DNA from: Candidatus Zhuqueibacterota bacterium
GTDB taxonomy: Bacteria; Zhuqueibacterota; Zhuqueibacteria; Oceanimicrobiales; Oceanimicrobiaceae
Length of the DNA stretch: 64,000 nucleotides
Assembly: GCA_029262055.1 (NCBI GenBank)
Contig: JAJDAD010000062.1
Coordinates: forward strand, 1 to 64,000
Reading direction: 5' to 3'
In this document: piece by piece, positions 31,571 through 40,570 of the stretch
Position numbering within the stretch: position 1 is the stretch's first letter
Layout of the letters: each line of letters begins with the position of its first letter
Notes under the pieces: generated by a model
Seen by the model: only the letters and a program-made list of their open reading frames with translations
Told to the model about the DNA's origin: nothing
Databases searched by the model: none
Program-made: the position numbers and the translations under genes

Positions 31571-32722
31571 CTATTTCAGGGTCTGTTTTACCATGTCGTT
31601 GACGACCTCGCCGTTACGGGTTATAAGCATACCCTTCACGATCTCGTCGTCATAATCAATTCCGTCGTCACTACTGGTGAAAATGTATTTAAACAAAGTC
31701 GCCAAATTCTTGGAATGCATCTGGCTGGCATGTACCGGTAAAGAGCTGGCGATGTTGGCCGCACCGAAAATGGTAACACCGTATTTCTCGACCGTCTCTC
31801 CGGGTCTGGCCAATTCACAGTTGCCGCCATCCGCGACCGCCAGATCAACGATTACCGAACCCGGATGCATCAGCTTCACCATCTCTTCCGTGATCAGGAC
31901 GGGAGCAGGTTTGCCGAAGATCTGAGCAGTGGTCACCACGGCATCGACATTCGGCAGGCGCGCTGCAATCACCTCCTGTTCCTGCTTCAAGAAAGCGTCA
32001 GACTGCGCCTTTGCGTATCCCCCGGACGTTTCCACATCCTCCTGCATGGGCATGGCAATAAACCTGGCGCCAAGACTCTCTATCTGTTCCTGCACGACCG
32101 GGCGCGGATCGAAGGCCTCGACCTTCGCGCCGAGACGTTTGGCTGTTGCGATTGCTTGCAGGCCGGCCACACCGGCACCCAGAATCAAGGCCGTGACCGG
32201 TGGAATGGTGCCGGCGGCGGTCATAAGCAACGGGAAGAATTTGCCCAGGTGGTAAGCCGCAACCAGGACCGCTTTGTAACCCGCCACAGTCGACATCGAA
32301 CTCAGCACATCCATGCTCTGCGCCTTGGTGATGCGCGGTAGGTACTCCATTGCAAATGTTGTAATGTTTCTTTTCAGAAGCTTCGGAATCAGCTCCGCGT
32401 GGGTTCTGGGTGGCAGTGAACTGACAAGAATGGCAGCGTCTTTCATCAAATCGATTTCGTGCTTACCCAGGTCAGTGTTCTCGATTGGAGCCTGGAACTT
32501 AATGACAATATCCGATTCGCCATAAAGCTCTGCCGCGCCCTTGACTACGGTAGCCCCCGCACTTTCGTACTCAGAATCGAAGAAAGACGCCTCGTCGCCG
32601 GCGCCTGATTGTACCAGAACTTCGTGTTCGTCTTTGGTGAAGACCGAAATCATTGCCGGGATGACTGCGACTCGTGTCTCTCCTACTGTGATCTCTTTGG
32701 GAATTCCTATTTTCAATTTCAT
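31571..32722 (-). CDS. pntAA: NAD(P) transhydrogenase subunit alpha, part 1
   Basis: KIGIPKEITVGETRVAVIPAM, TAAGTIPPVTALILGAGVAGLQAIATAKRLGAKVEAFDPRP. Confidence 0.94.
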   Translation of the reverse strand: MKLKIGIPKEITVGETRVAVIPAMISVFTKDEHEVLVQSGAGDEASFFDSEYESAGATVVKGAAELYGESDIVIKFQAPIENTDLGKHEIDLMKDAAILVSSLPPRTHAELIPKLLKRNITTFAMEYLPRITKAQSMDVLSSMSTVAGYKAVLVAAYHLGKFFPLLMTAAGTIPPVTALILGAGVAGLQAIATAKRLGAKVEAFDPRPVVQEQIESLGARFIAMPMQEDVETSGGYAKAQSDAFLKQEQEVIAARLPNVDAVVTTAQIFGKPAPVLITEEMVKLMHPGSVIVDLAVADGGNCELARPGETVEKYGVTIFGAANIASSLPVHASQMHSKNLATLFKYIFTSSDDGIDYDDEIVKGMLITRNGEVVNDMVKQTLK

Positions 32723-33140
32723 CCTCCAATTTTATCTGGCAGCAAAGATCCTTAAAAACTAAGACTTTACGAACCGAAAAAAAATACGCCGCGCCCCCCA
32801 TTCTCAGACCTCAATTTTGCGCGCCGGAATATACTAAACAAGCTCCCGAAACACAACAAAAGTAAATGGCTTTTTACAAGAAAATGTCAGCTTCCGACCA
32901 ATATTCTTTCTGCCGGGAACAGTGGCAAGAGATTGTATGATCTCAAAGTCAGATGAAACGTCTCGTATGCGAAAAATCCTGCGCGCCCGTCCGGCGCTCC
33001 GGCACGACAAATGGAACCCTTTCCCGGTGAAAGTAGCTGCTGCAATGCCGGCGGTTTTGCGGTGCGGAGGTCAATCAGGGTGTCCGGCAGGGCAGGCAAG
33101 ATGATTGGGGGTTGAGGAATTCGCCCGTCTCAGGTTGGGG

Positions 33141-33428
33141 TCAACCCCTGATCTCGACAACCAGCTGGATTTCACGCAGGACGCCGGCGACGCGGTGGCA
33201 CTCGGCAAAATCACCGCTGAACGCGACAGCCTTGCCGGTGTTGTGGGCTTCAAGCGTAATGCGCGTCGCCTCAATAAGCGTGCAAGCCGTTGCTTTCTGC
33301 ACCTGAATAATGACATCGTCGAAGGAATGAATATCGTCATTAAAAAGGATGACGCGCCACGGCTCCGTGATTTTTGGCGCATTGTCCGCCTGCTGCTCCT
33401 TTTGCGGAATTGTGCTTGTGTCAGACAT
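33141..33428 (-). CDS. clpS: ATP-dependent Clp protease adaptor ClpS
   Basis: EPWRVILFNDDIHSFDDVIIQVQKATACTLIEATRITLEAHNTGKAVAFSGDFAECHRVAGVLREIQLVVEI; start MSDTSTIP at 33428 overlaps the mutY stop. Confidence 0.9.
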   Translation of the reverse strand: MSDTSTIPQKEQQADNAPKITEPWRVILFNDDIHSFDDVIIQVQKATACTLIEATRITLEAHNTGKAVAFSGDFAECHRVAGVLREIQLVVEIRG

Positions 33429-34509
33429 CAGGATTGGCCAGTGTCTCCAGGATTTTTTGATTAGATCTGGCAAAGGCGAGACGCTCGGCTTCCGCCGCTG
33501 TCACCCACCTGACCACGACGTGTTCTGGCGGGCGCGCTTGCTCAGACAAAAACGTGCACTGAAAGGCATACAGCGTGATCTTGAAATGCGTGTAACCATG
33601 CTGTATGACGGCTAGCTGCTCCTGCACACGAACCGCGATCTTGAACTTCTCTTCGATTTTTCTCTTTGCGCAGGTCTGTGCGGTTTCGCCGGGCCTTCGC
33701 TCCCCGCCAGGAAATTCCCACAGACCGCCAAGCAGACCTCGGGCGGGCCGGCGGTGGACGAGGAACCGGCCGGCGCGCCAAACTACGCCCACCACAATGT
33801 CGTGGTGCGGTCGCTCTTTTTTCTTCACCTTCGGCGGCAACACAGCCGGGTCAGGCAAAGTCAGGTGGGCCTTGCACACAGCTTGCGCCGGGCATCGACG
33901 GCATTGCGGTGCCACGGGCGTACAGATTAGCGCCCCAAGCTCCATCAGGGCCTGATTGTAGTCACCGGCCCGTTCTTGCGGCAAAAGTTCGTCGGCAGCG
34001 TTGCCGTAGATCGCTTTCGCGCCTTTCTCAGAATAAGGCAAGTTGATTCCGAGGAGGCGTGCCAGCACACGAACGACATTTCCGTCGACCACTGCGCAGG
34101 CCTCGTCATAGGCTATGCTGGCGACCGCTGCAGCGGTGTACGGCCCAATCCCGGGTATATCGAGAAGCCCGCGGTACGTGTCCGGCAGTAAACCATCACG
34201 GTCTTGCACAATGGCCCTGGCGGCTCCATGCAGATTGCGCGCCCGTGCATAATATCCAAGCCCTTCCCACAGTTTTAGGACATCATCCAGTGACGCCTGT
34301 GCCAGCGTGGCTAAATCTGGGAACCTTTTAAGAAAGCGGTGGTAATATGGTATCACTATCCTGACCTGAGTTTGCTGCAGCATAATCTCAGAAACCCAGA
34401 TCGCGTAAGGGTCGCGGTTGTTTCGCCAGGGCAGGTCGCGTTTGTGACGGGAATACCACTGCAAGAGCCTTTCAGAAAATACAGATATTAACTTTGGTTC
34501 GAAATTCAT
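33421..34509 (-). CDS. mutY: A/G-specific adenine glycosylase with NUDIX-like C-terminal domain
   Basis: WYSRHKRDLPWRNNRDPYAIWVSEIMLQQTQV, LLDIPGIGPYTAAAVASIAYDE, C-x6-C-x2-C-x5-C Fe-S motif CTPVAPQCRRCPAQAVC, GLWEFPGGERRPGE. Confidence 0.95.
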   Translation of the reverse strand: MNFEPKLISVFSERLLQWYSRHKRDLPWRNNRDPYAIWVSEIMLQQTQVRIVIPYYHRFLKRFPDLATLAQASLDDVLKLWEGLGYYARARNLHGAARAIVQDRDGLLPDTYRGLLDIPGIGPYTAAAVASIAYDEACAVVDGNVVRVLARLLGINLPYSEKGAKAIYGNAADELLPQERAGDYNQALMELGALICTPVAPQCRRCPAQAVCKAHLTLPDPAVLPPKVKKKERPHHDIVVGVVWRAGRFLVHRRPARGLLGGLWEFPGGERRPGETAQTCAKRKIEEKFKIAVRVQEQLAVIQHGYTHFKITLYAFQCTFLSEQARPPEHVVVRWVTAAEAERLAFARSNQKILETLANPDV

Positions 34510-34587
34510 CCTTTGCTTGATTCTTTTTTGAATCTTAGTAGATTACTACTGCAATTTATTAAGGAACATGAGGTTTAGGAGCATTTT

Positions 34588-35064
34588 ATGAAACAGTACT
34601 ATTTTACCGAGGTCGGCTATGAAAAGCTGCGTAAGGAAATCGACCACCTGGAAAGATATATCAAAAAAGATATAGCCAAAGAAATAGGTACTGCCCGTGA
34701 ACATGGCGACCTGCGGGAAAATGCCGAGTATGAAGCAGCCAAGGATAAGCAGGCCAACTACATGGCCAAGCTCGGACAGTTGCAGCAACGATTCGCAAAT
34801 GCCAGAATTATCCGCAAACAAGACCTGCCGGAAGACACCATAACCCTGGGCAAAAAAGTCACGATTCAAGATATGAGCTCCGGCGATGAAGAATGTTATA
34901 CGATTCTTGGCGAAGGAGAAACCGATATAGATCTGGGTATTATCAGCTATCAATCGCCCATAGCCAAAGCGCTTATCAATCACAAGCAGGATGATGAAGT
35001 CGAAGTCCAGCTTCCGCGCGGCGTAAAAAAGTACAAAGTTATTTCAGTCGATTTCTTTGAATAA
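34588..35064 (+). CDS. greA: Transcription elongation factor GreA
   Basis: YEKLRKEIDHLERYIKKDIAKEIGTAREHGDLRENAEYEAAKDKQANYMAKLGQL. Confidence 0.96.
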   Translation: MKQYYFTEVGYEKLRKEIDHLERYIKKDIAKEIGTAREHGDLRENAEYEAAKDKQANYMAKLGQLQQRFANARIIRKQDLPEDTITLGKKVTIQDMSSGDEECYTILGEGETDIDLGIISYQSPIAKALINHKQDDEVEVQLPRGVKKYKVISVDFFE

Positions 35065-35085
35065 ATCCATCGCCCGGGAAACAAA

Positions 35086-35658
35086 CTAGAACCCACGCTT
35101 TAGTTTTCTCTCTTTCCTTTTTCTCTTAATTCGGGACAAAGCTTGCTGCATGGCGTAGACCAGATCTGTACATGGTTCATGCAGCATTCTTTCCTCAAGG
35201 TACTTTGTTGCCGCATCACCTCCGAAATACCCGAGGATAAACACCCCTTCCCAGCGGTCGAACCAGTTGTCGCGCTCTACCAGCATGATCAAGCTGCGAT
35301 CGGAGTGCTCTTTGTAGGAATTCAAGTAGTCGTGTCGCAATTTGTAGATTTTGCGCGCAAGCAGTTTGCGGGTAAAGCCCTCTCCGGCCCGCGCATACAA
35401 TCTTTCCAACAAAACAACTGATTGGGTACTCAACCGTTGCGAGCAAACTCGCAGGATTTGTTGCTCCTGCCGCCTCCCGCGCTCATCCTCATCCCAAAAC
35501 ACGTCCAATTGTCCAAAGATTTCAGAGTAGTAATCCGTGATATTCGGAACAGGCTTTTGTTTGCGCCTGGCTCGCTGCGGGGTTGGCGGGAACATACTTC
35601 CCCATACCTCTGTTTTGTTTATTTGTCCTTTCAAGCCCTTAGCCGGAAATATAGTCAT
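35086..35658 (-). CDS. Hypothetical protein
   Basis: 190 aa ORF filling the greA-sfsA interval; RWEGVFILGYFGGDAATKYLEERM. Confidence 0.5.
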   Translation of the reverse strand: MTIFPAKGLKGQINKTEVWGSMFPPTPQRARRKQKPVPNITDYYSEIFGQLDVFWDEDERGRRQEQQILRVCSQRLSTQSVVLLERLYARAGEGFTRKLLARKIYKLRHDYLNSYKEHSDRSLIMLVERDNWFDRWEGVFILGYFGGDAATKYLEERMLHEPCTDLVYAMQQALSRIKRKRKERKLKRGF

Positions 35659-35751
35659 TCACCGAGAAACACGAACCAAACTGGTTTTGCTGCCCTGCGG
35701 CCACTTGATTTAGCAAGGCGACCATGAGCGTGCTTAACAAAAACAGGCATC

Positions 35752-36459
35752 TTAGTCGCTCTCCCGAGAGCCAAAATCGAGACGACCTGCGATGGTGATT
35801 TCCGGTGGTTCGAGCGCGCATCTGTAGACCACGACTTCCACACCTGCGCTGTGCGCGTGCTCTAAAGCCAGGCTATAAGCCGGATCTATGTCAGCGGCAG
35901 GCGCAAAACAATCACAATCTGAACGCCCGACCAGAAAAAGCATGACGGCCCGGTGTCCCGCTTGTCGCACCTGCTCCAGCTCGCGCAAGTGCTTGCGGCC
36001 GCGCTCGGTTACGGCATCTGGAAACTGCGCGACCCTGTTGCGCGCCAACGTCACGCTTTTCACCTCAAGAAAGCACTTTTCGGTGGGATTTTCCAGAAGA
36101 AAATCGAACCTGCAATTCTGCGCCCAGACCGGCTCAGGCTTGAGTGAGTCATATCCGGAAAACTCCGCCAGTCGGTTTTGCTTCAGCGCCTCGCGCACCA
36201 ACCGATTCGGCACCAGCGTGTTTACCAAAACCCAACTTCCTGCAACCCGCACCAGTTCCCAGGTATAGGCCAACTTCCGCTTCGGATTCGTGCTGCGCGA
36301 CAGCAAGACCTGATTGCCGGTCTGGTCCAGCCCGAGCATGCTACCCGAGTTAGCACAATGCACCGTAACACGTTCGCCTGTGTCAAGTTCTACATCCGCA
36401 AGAAAGCGTTTGTAGCGTTTGATCAGCTTGCCGGCGAGGAGAGGACTGCTCAAATACAC
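35752..36459 (-). CDS. sfsA: Sugar fermentation stimulation protein homolog
   Basis: FLADVELDTGERVTVHCANSGSMLGL, FLEVKSVTLARNRVAQFPDAVTERGRKHLREL. Confidence 0.93.
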   Translation of the reverse strand: MYLSSPLLAGKLIKRYKRFLADVELDTGERVTVHCANSGSMLGLDQTGNQVLLSRSTNPKRKLAYTWELVRVAGSWVLVNTLVPNRLVREALKQNRLAEFSGYDSLKPEPVWAQNCRFDFLLENPTEKCFLEVKSVTLARNRVAQFPDAVTERGRKHLRELEQVRQAGHRAVMLFLVGRSDCDCFAPAADIDPAYSLALEHAHSAGVEVVVYRCALEPPEITIAGRLDFGSRESD

Positions 36460-36466
36460 CGGGGTC

Positions 36467-37219
36467 TCAAATCTGGGTTAGAAACGTCAGGGCCTTGAGG
36501 TCGTGCAACCCCTCGACATTGTATCGCAGAAAGTCGTGCAGGAAGTCGCCCACCCGGCACCGCGTTGTACGTTTGAAGTCAAGCTCACCGAGGCGCGTCA
36601 TATGCACAGTTTGCAGTGCGCGCAGCGCGTGGGCGGTGTCGCTGTCGAGAATGAAGCTTGTCGTCTTGTCTTCCCGGCAATTCCGGCACCTCATACCACC
36701 GGAACCAAGCTCGAACGGCGCCGGAAAAGACAAAGAGCCGCCACAGTCTATGCAGCACTGGAAGGTCGGTCTGAATCCCATCAGGTCGCTGATGTGTAGT
36801 TCGAAGGCGTAAAACGTGTTCATTTCATCGCCGGTGCCGGCATCAAGGCCGGTCAAGGCCGTCAGCAACAGCCTGAACAAAAGCGGATTTGCTTCCTGGC
36901 CGACTTCCAGGCGATTCAACAATTCGCACAGGGCCAGGGCGACGGCGGTGCGTTTCAGGTCCGCTCTGATGTTTGCAAAAGAGTGCTGGATTTCGGCCTG
37001 GCTCAGGAACTGGATGTCCCTGCCCTCCTTCTCATAGATCAGCGTCGAAATGTGATTCAGTACTTCCAACGTCCCTCCAAATCTGCTGCGATTGCTTCGC
37101 GCCCCCTTTGCCATCACAGTCATCTTGCCGGAAGACCTGGTATAAAACGTGAGGATCTTGCTGGTTTCGCTGTGGTCGAGACTACGGAGGATGACAGCAT
37201 CAGTTTTTTGCAGAGGCAT
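36467..37219 (-). CDS. recO: DNA repair protein RecO
   Basis: TDAVILRSLDHSETSKILTFYTRSSGKMTVMAKGARSNRSRFGGTLEVLNHI; CIDCGG/CRNC zinc motif. Confidence 0.9.
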   Translation of the reverse strand: MPLQKTDAVILRSLDHSETSKILTFYTRSSGKMTVMAKGARSNRSRFGGTLEVLNHISTLIYEKEGRDIQFLSQAEIQHSFANIRADLKRTAVALALCELLNRLEVGQEANPLLFRLLLTALTGLDAGTGDEMNTFYAFELHISDLMGFRPTFQCCIDCGGSLSFPAPFELGSGGMRCRNCREDKTTSFILDSDTAHALRALQTVHMTRLGELDFKRTTRCRVGDFLHDFLRYNVEGLHDLKALTFLTQI

Positions 37220-37255
37220 ACGTCAATGCTCAAAAGGACTTAAAAAAGGGACCGG

Positions 37256-37603
37256 TCACGGACCATCTAAACCTTGTTCCGGATTTTCCACTCTGATAAG
37301 CCGGTACTTAAGCAGAACGACGATGAGGGTTGGAAAAAACAGCGTGTTGAGGATATCGTGTAGACTGGCGTGCCACCTGAAATGACCGAACGCCACCAGA
37401 TCGTCACGCAGGTCGAGAATCTCCATCACAAAACTAACCAGAAGAACCGGAATGAGCGACTTCAGCGACCGTATCGACTTCTTGAACAGACCAACCCAGG
37501 CCAGAAAACAGAGCAAGCCAACATAGATGTGCGCAGCATCTTTTGACAAAGAAAAAATTGACAAAAACCTGAGTTTGAAAAGCTGATAAACTGAAGAATC
37601 CAT
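37256..37603 (-). CDS. Hypothetical integral membrane protein
   Basis: 115 aa with about three hydrophobic segments. Confidence 0.5.
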   Translation of the reverse strand: MDSSVYQLFKLRFLSIFSLSKDAAHIYVGLLCFLAWVGLFKKSIRSLKSLIPVLLVSFVMEILDLRDDLVAFGHFRWHASLHDILNTLFFPTLIVVLLKYRLIRVENPEQGLDGP

Positions 37604-37611
37604 TCAAGTCC

Positions 37612-38970
37612 CTATTTCAGCATGAACCGCAGCATCAGGGTCACCAGACCTAAATAAATGGACAAGCCGACAATATCATTGAACGTTGTAATCAACGGGC
37701 CGGTGGCAATCGCCGGATCGATTTTGAAGCGACGCAAAACAAAGGGAATGCATGCACCAAAAAATGAAGCGTTGAGCACGACCGCAACCATAGACAACCC
37801 CAGAACTGAGCCGAAGGTTGGTCCATAGATCATACCCGCAACGCCAAATAACAGGACCGCGCACAGGCTGCCGTTAAAGAGCGACACCTTGACCTCTCTG
37901 CTCAATCGGGCTGCAGTTTCGCCGGGGCTTAACTCACCTAGTGCAATGCCCCGCACCACGATAGTCGCCGCCTGGATGCCGGCATTGCCGCCCATGGCCA
38001 TCATCAGTGGAATAAAAAGCGTGAGCGCGATGATCTCTTTCAAGGAAACTTCGAAAAGACCGAGGACAAACGCCGCGACTAACTGGCCGACGAAACCGAC
38101 CAGAAGCCAGGGCAGCCGGCCGATCGAGATTTTCACCACCGATGTTTCCCGAATTTCCTCTTCGTCGGCAATACCGGCCATTTTTTGAATATCTTCAGAA
38201 GCTTCTTCTTCCATCACGTCGACGATATCATCAACTGTGATGCGTCCGACCAGTTTCCCCACATCATCGACAACCGGCAACGAAACCAGGTTGTAGCGCC
38301 GAAAAATATTCGCGACCTCTTCCTGATCCACATCCGTCTGAACGCTGATGACATCGGTGACCATAACATTGTTGACCTTCTGCCGCGATTTCGCCAGAAT
38401 GAGCTTCTTGAGCGGAAGAAAGCCAACCAGGTGGCCCTCGTTGTCGACCGCATAAACGTTGTAAACTTCTTCTACTTCATCTGCCTTGCTGCGTATTTCC
38501 CGGATGGCATGATCCACTGATGAGTTTTCGGAAACCGACACAAACTCCAGCGCCATGATGCCGCCGGCCGTATCTTCCTCGTGCTGCAGTAACTCCTTGA
38601 CCTCTTTGGAGTCTTCCGTATCGATGGATTCCAGGACTTTTTCAGCAACCTCTTCCGGGAGATCCGAAACCAGATCAGTCGCATCGTCCGAATCCATTTC
38701 GTCGACGATTTCTGACAGGCGCTCGTGCCGCAGCTCCGACACCAGGCGGTCACGCGTAACATCGTCGAACTCCACCAGGACATCTGACGCCATGTCCGCA
38801 TCGATGCGACTGAAGACATAGCGCGCACTTTCCTCGGATAGTCCCCGCACCAACATGGCGATATCCGCCGGATGAGTGCCGACCAGGATATTCAGGATCA
38901 AACCGCTGTTCTTTTCAGCGGCAAGGTACTCCAGGTCTTCAGTGATGTTTGCTATGTCTTGTTTGTCCAT
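37612..38970 (-). CDS. mgtE: Magnesium transporter MgtE
   Basis: N-terminal MgtE repeat domain, CBS pair, MAMGGNAGIQAATIVVRGIALGEL, FNDIVGLSIYLGLVTL. Confidence 0.95.
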   Translation of the reverse strand: MDKQDIANITEDLEYLAAEKNSGLILNILVGTHPADIAMLVRGLSEESARYVFSRIDADMASDVLVEFDDVTRDRLVSELRHERLSEIVDEMDSDDATDLVSDLPEEVAEKVLESIDTEDSKEVKELLQHEEDTAGGIMALEFVSVSENSSVDHAIREIRSKADEVEEVYNVYAVDNEGHLVGFLPLKKLILAKSRQKVNNVMVTDVISVQTDVDQEEVANIFRRYNLVSLPVVDDVGKLVGRITVDDIVDVMEEEASEDIQKMAGIADEEEIRETSVVKISIGRLPWLLVGFVGQLVAAFVLGLFEVSLKEIIALTLFIPLMMAMGGNAGIQAATIVVRGIALGELSPGETAARLSREVKVSLFNGSLCAVLLFGVAGMIYGPTFGSVLGLSMVAVVLNASFFGACIPFVLRRFKIDPAIATGPLITTFNDIVGLSIYLGLVTLMLRFMLK

Positions 38971-39758
38971 AACCTGGCGACTTGATTGCTTAAGTCCACG
39001 AACTCTGTGACATCTAATTCCTCGGGACGCCGAGTCAGGTCAAAATCCAGACCGGGTCCATTTTCCTGATAGCAGGACAAACGCTGCAACGAGTTCCGCA
39101 GCATCTTGCGGCGTTGGTTGAAGGTCGTCCGAACCACCTCGACCAAAAGTTCCGGCGAGTGCGGCGACACGACCGGCGCCTTTGAAAAATCCCACACGAC
39201 CACAGCCGAATCGACTTCCGGGCGTGGCTTGAAGACATTGCGCGACACCTGAAACGCAATGCTCGGCTCAGAGTAGAGACGACTAAAAACGGACATGATG
39301 CCATAAGCCTTTGTGCGCGGGACGGCCACAATTCTGTCAGCGACCTCTTTCTGAATCATCATGACAGTCTTCGACACGAGCTGCCGATAGTCAAAAACCT
39401 TGAATAAGGCAGGACTGGTTATCTGATATGGTATGTTGCCAACAACCTTGGCAGTCCCCTGCGGTATCAATTGCTGCAAATCAACTTTCAGAAAATCCGC
39501 ATGCACCAAAGTCAGATTCTGCACCTGGCGCATCTGTTCTTGTAAACGCGCGTGCAAATGACGATCGATCTCGACAGCGGTAACGTGCCCCGCCTGTTGC
39601 ACCAGGTATTTGGTTAGTACGCCGTAACCCGGACCGATTTCAATCAGGGCATCGCCGGCTTGCGGGTCGACTGCTGCGACGATCTTACGGGCGACGTTCT
39701 CGTCCAGGAGAAAATTCTGCCCAAGGCTCTGCTTCGGACGAAAAGCGAGCCTGGTCAC
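38952..39758 (-). CDS. rsmA: 16S rRNA (adenine1518/1519-N6) dimethyltransferase
   Basis: PKQSLGQNFLLDENVARKIV, LIEIGPGYGVLTKYL, VVGNIPYQITSPALFK. Confidence 0.95.
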   Translation of the reverse strand: MTRLAFRPKQSLGQNFLLDENVARKIVAAVDPQAGDALIEIGPGYGVLTKYLVQQAGHVTAVEIDRHLHARLQEQMRQVQNLTLVHADFLKVDLQQLIPQGTAKVVGNIPYQITSPALFKVFDYRQLVSKTVMMIQKEVADRIVAVPRTKAYGIMSVFSRLYSEPSIAFQVSRNVFKPRPEVDSAVVVWDFSKAPVVSPHSPELLVEVVRTTFNQRRKMLRNSLQRLSCYQENGPGLDFDLTRRPEELDVTEFVDLSNQVARLWTNKT

Positions 39759-40531
39759 GCAAACGCCTTTTCGTGCAGCCTGAACAACGCCTCTGCATTG
39801 GCGCTCGTCGTTGCAACCAGCGTTGCCAATTCAATCCCCTTTATCTCGGCTATTTTCCGTGCGATGTGCACCACGTGCGCCGGTTCGTTGCGCTTGCCGC
39901 GTTTAGGTTCCGGTGACAAAAACGGACAGTCGGTCTCCAGCAAGAGCCTTTCGGTGGGAATTGCCGCAGCTACTTCCGGTAGCATGGATTTCTTAAATGT
40001 AAGATTGCCGGTAAATGAAATGTGAAATCCCAGTTGCAATGCCTGCTCAGCTATCTCTGCATTCTCTGAAAAGCAGTGAAATACGCCGGAGAGGCCGTCC
40101 GTGCCTGCACTGTCCAGAAGCTCCAGGATTTCAGGTCCAGCCTCGCGGTTGTGGATGACGATGGGTAACCCGACATCTTTGGCCAGGCGGATCTGCTGGT
40201 GAAATGCCTGTTTCTGCACGTCGACCGGGCACGTGTCCCAGTGGAAGTCGAGCCCTATTTCGCCGATGGCCACGACCTTTTCATGCCGGCTCAGTTCCCG
40301 CAATTGCGCTAGGGACTTGTCATCCAGCTTCATCGAGTCATTGGGGTGAATGCCAACGGTCGCGAAAAGGCCGGTATGACGCTCGGCCAGTTCGATGCAC
40401 GCCAGACTGGTGTCAATATCGATGCCGATGTTGATAATCTTCCGCACACCCGCGTCAAAAGCCCGCTGGATGACCTGGTCGCGGTCTGCGTCGAATCGGT
40501 CAAAATAGAGATGTGCGTGGGTTTCAATCAT
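39755..40531 (-). CDS. tatD: TatD-family deoxyribonuclease
   Basis: MIETHAHLYFDRFDADRDQVI, AIGEIGLDFHWDTCP, LLLETDCPFLSPEPKRGKRNEPAHV. Confidence 0.93.
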   Translation of the reverse strand: MIETHAHLYFDRFDADRDQVIQRAFDAGVRKIINIGIDIDTSLACIELAERHTGLFATVGIHPNDSMKLDDKSLAQLRELSRHEKVVAIGEIGLDFHWDTCPVDVQKQAFHQQIRLAKDVGLPIVIHNREAGPEILELLDSAGTDGLSGVFHCFSENAEIAEQALQLGFHISFTGNLTFKKSMLPEVAAAIPTERLLLETDCPFLSPEPKRGKRNEPAHVVHIARKIAEIKGIELATLVATTSANAEALFRLHEKAFA

Positions 40532-40570
40532 CTTTTTTCTTGCCAGAGAAACTCAAAACCAGTCATGGCG

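Noticed and set aside
31267-32722. Split PntA as a gene-fission novelty
   Set aside because: Separate PntAA/PntAB genes are a common, well-known arrangement in bacteria.
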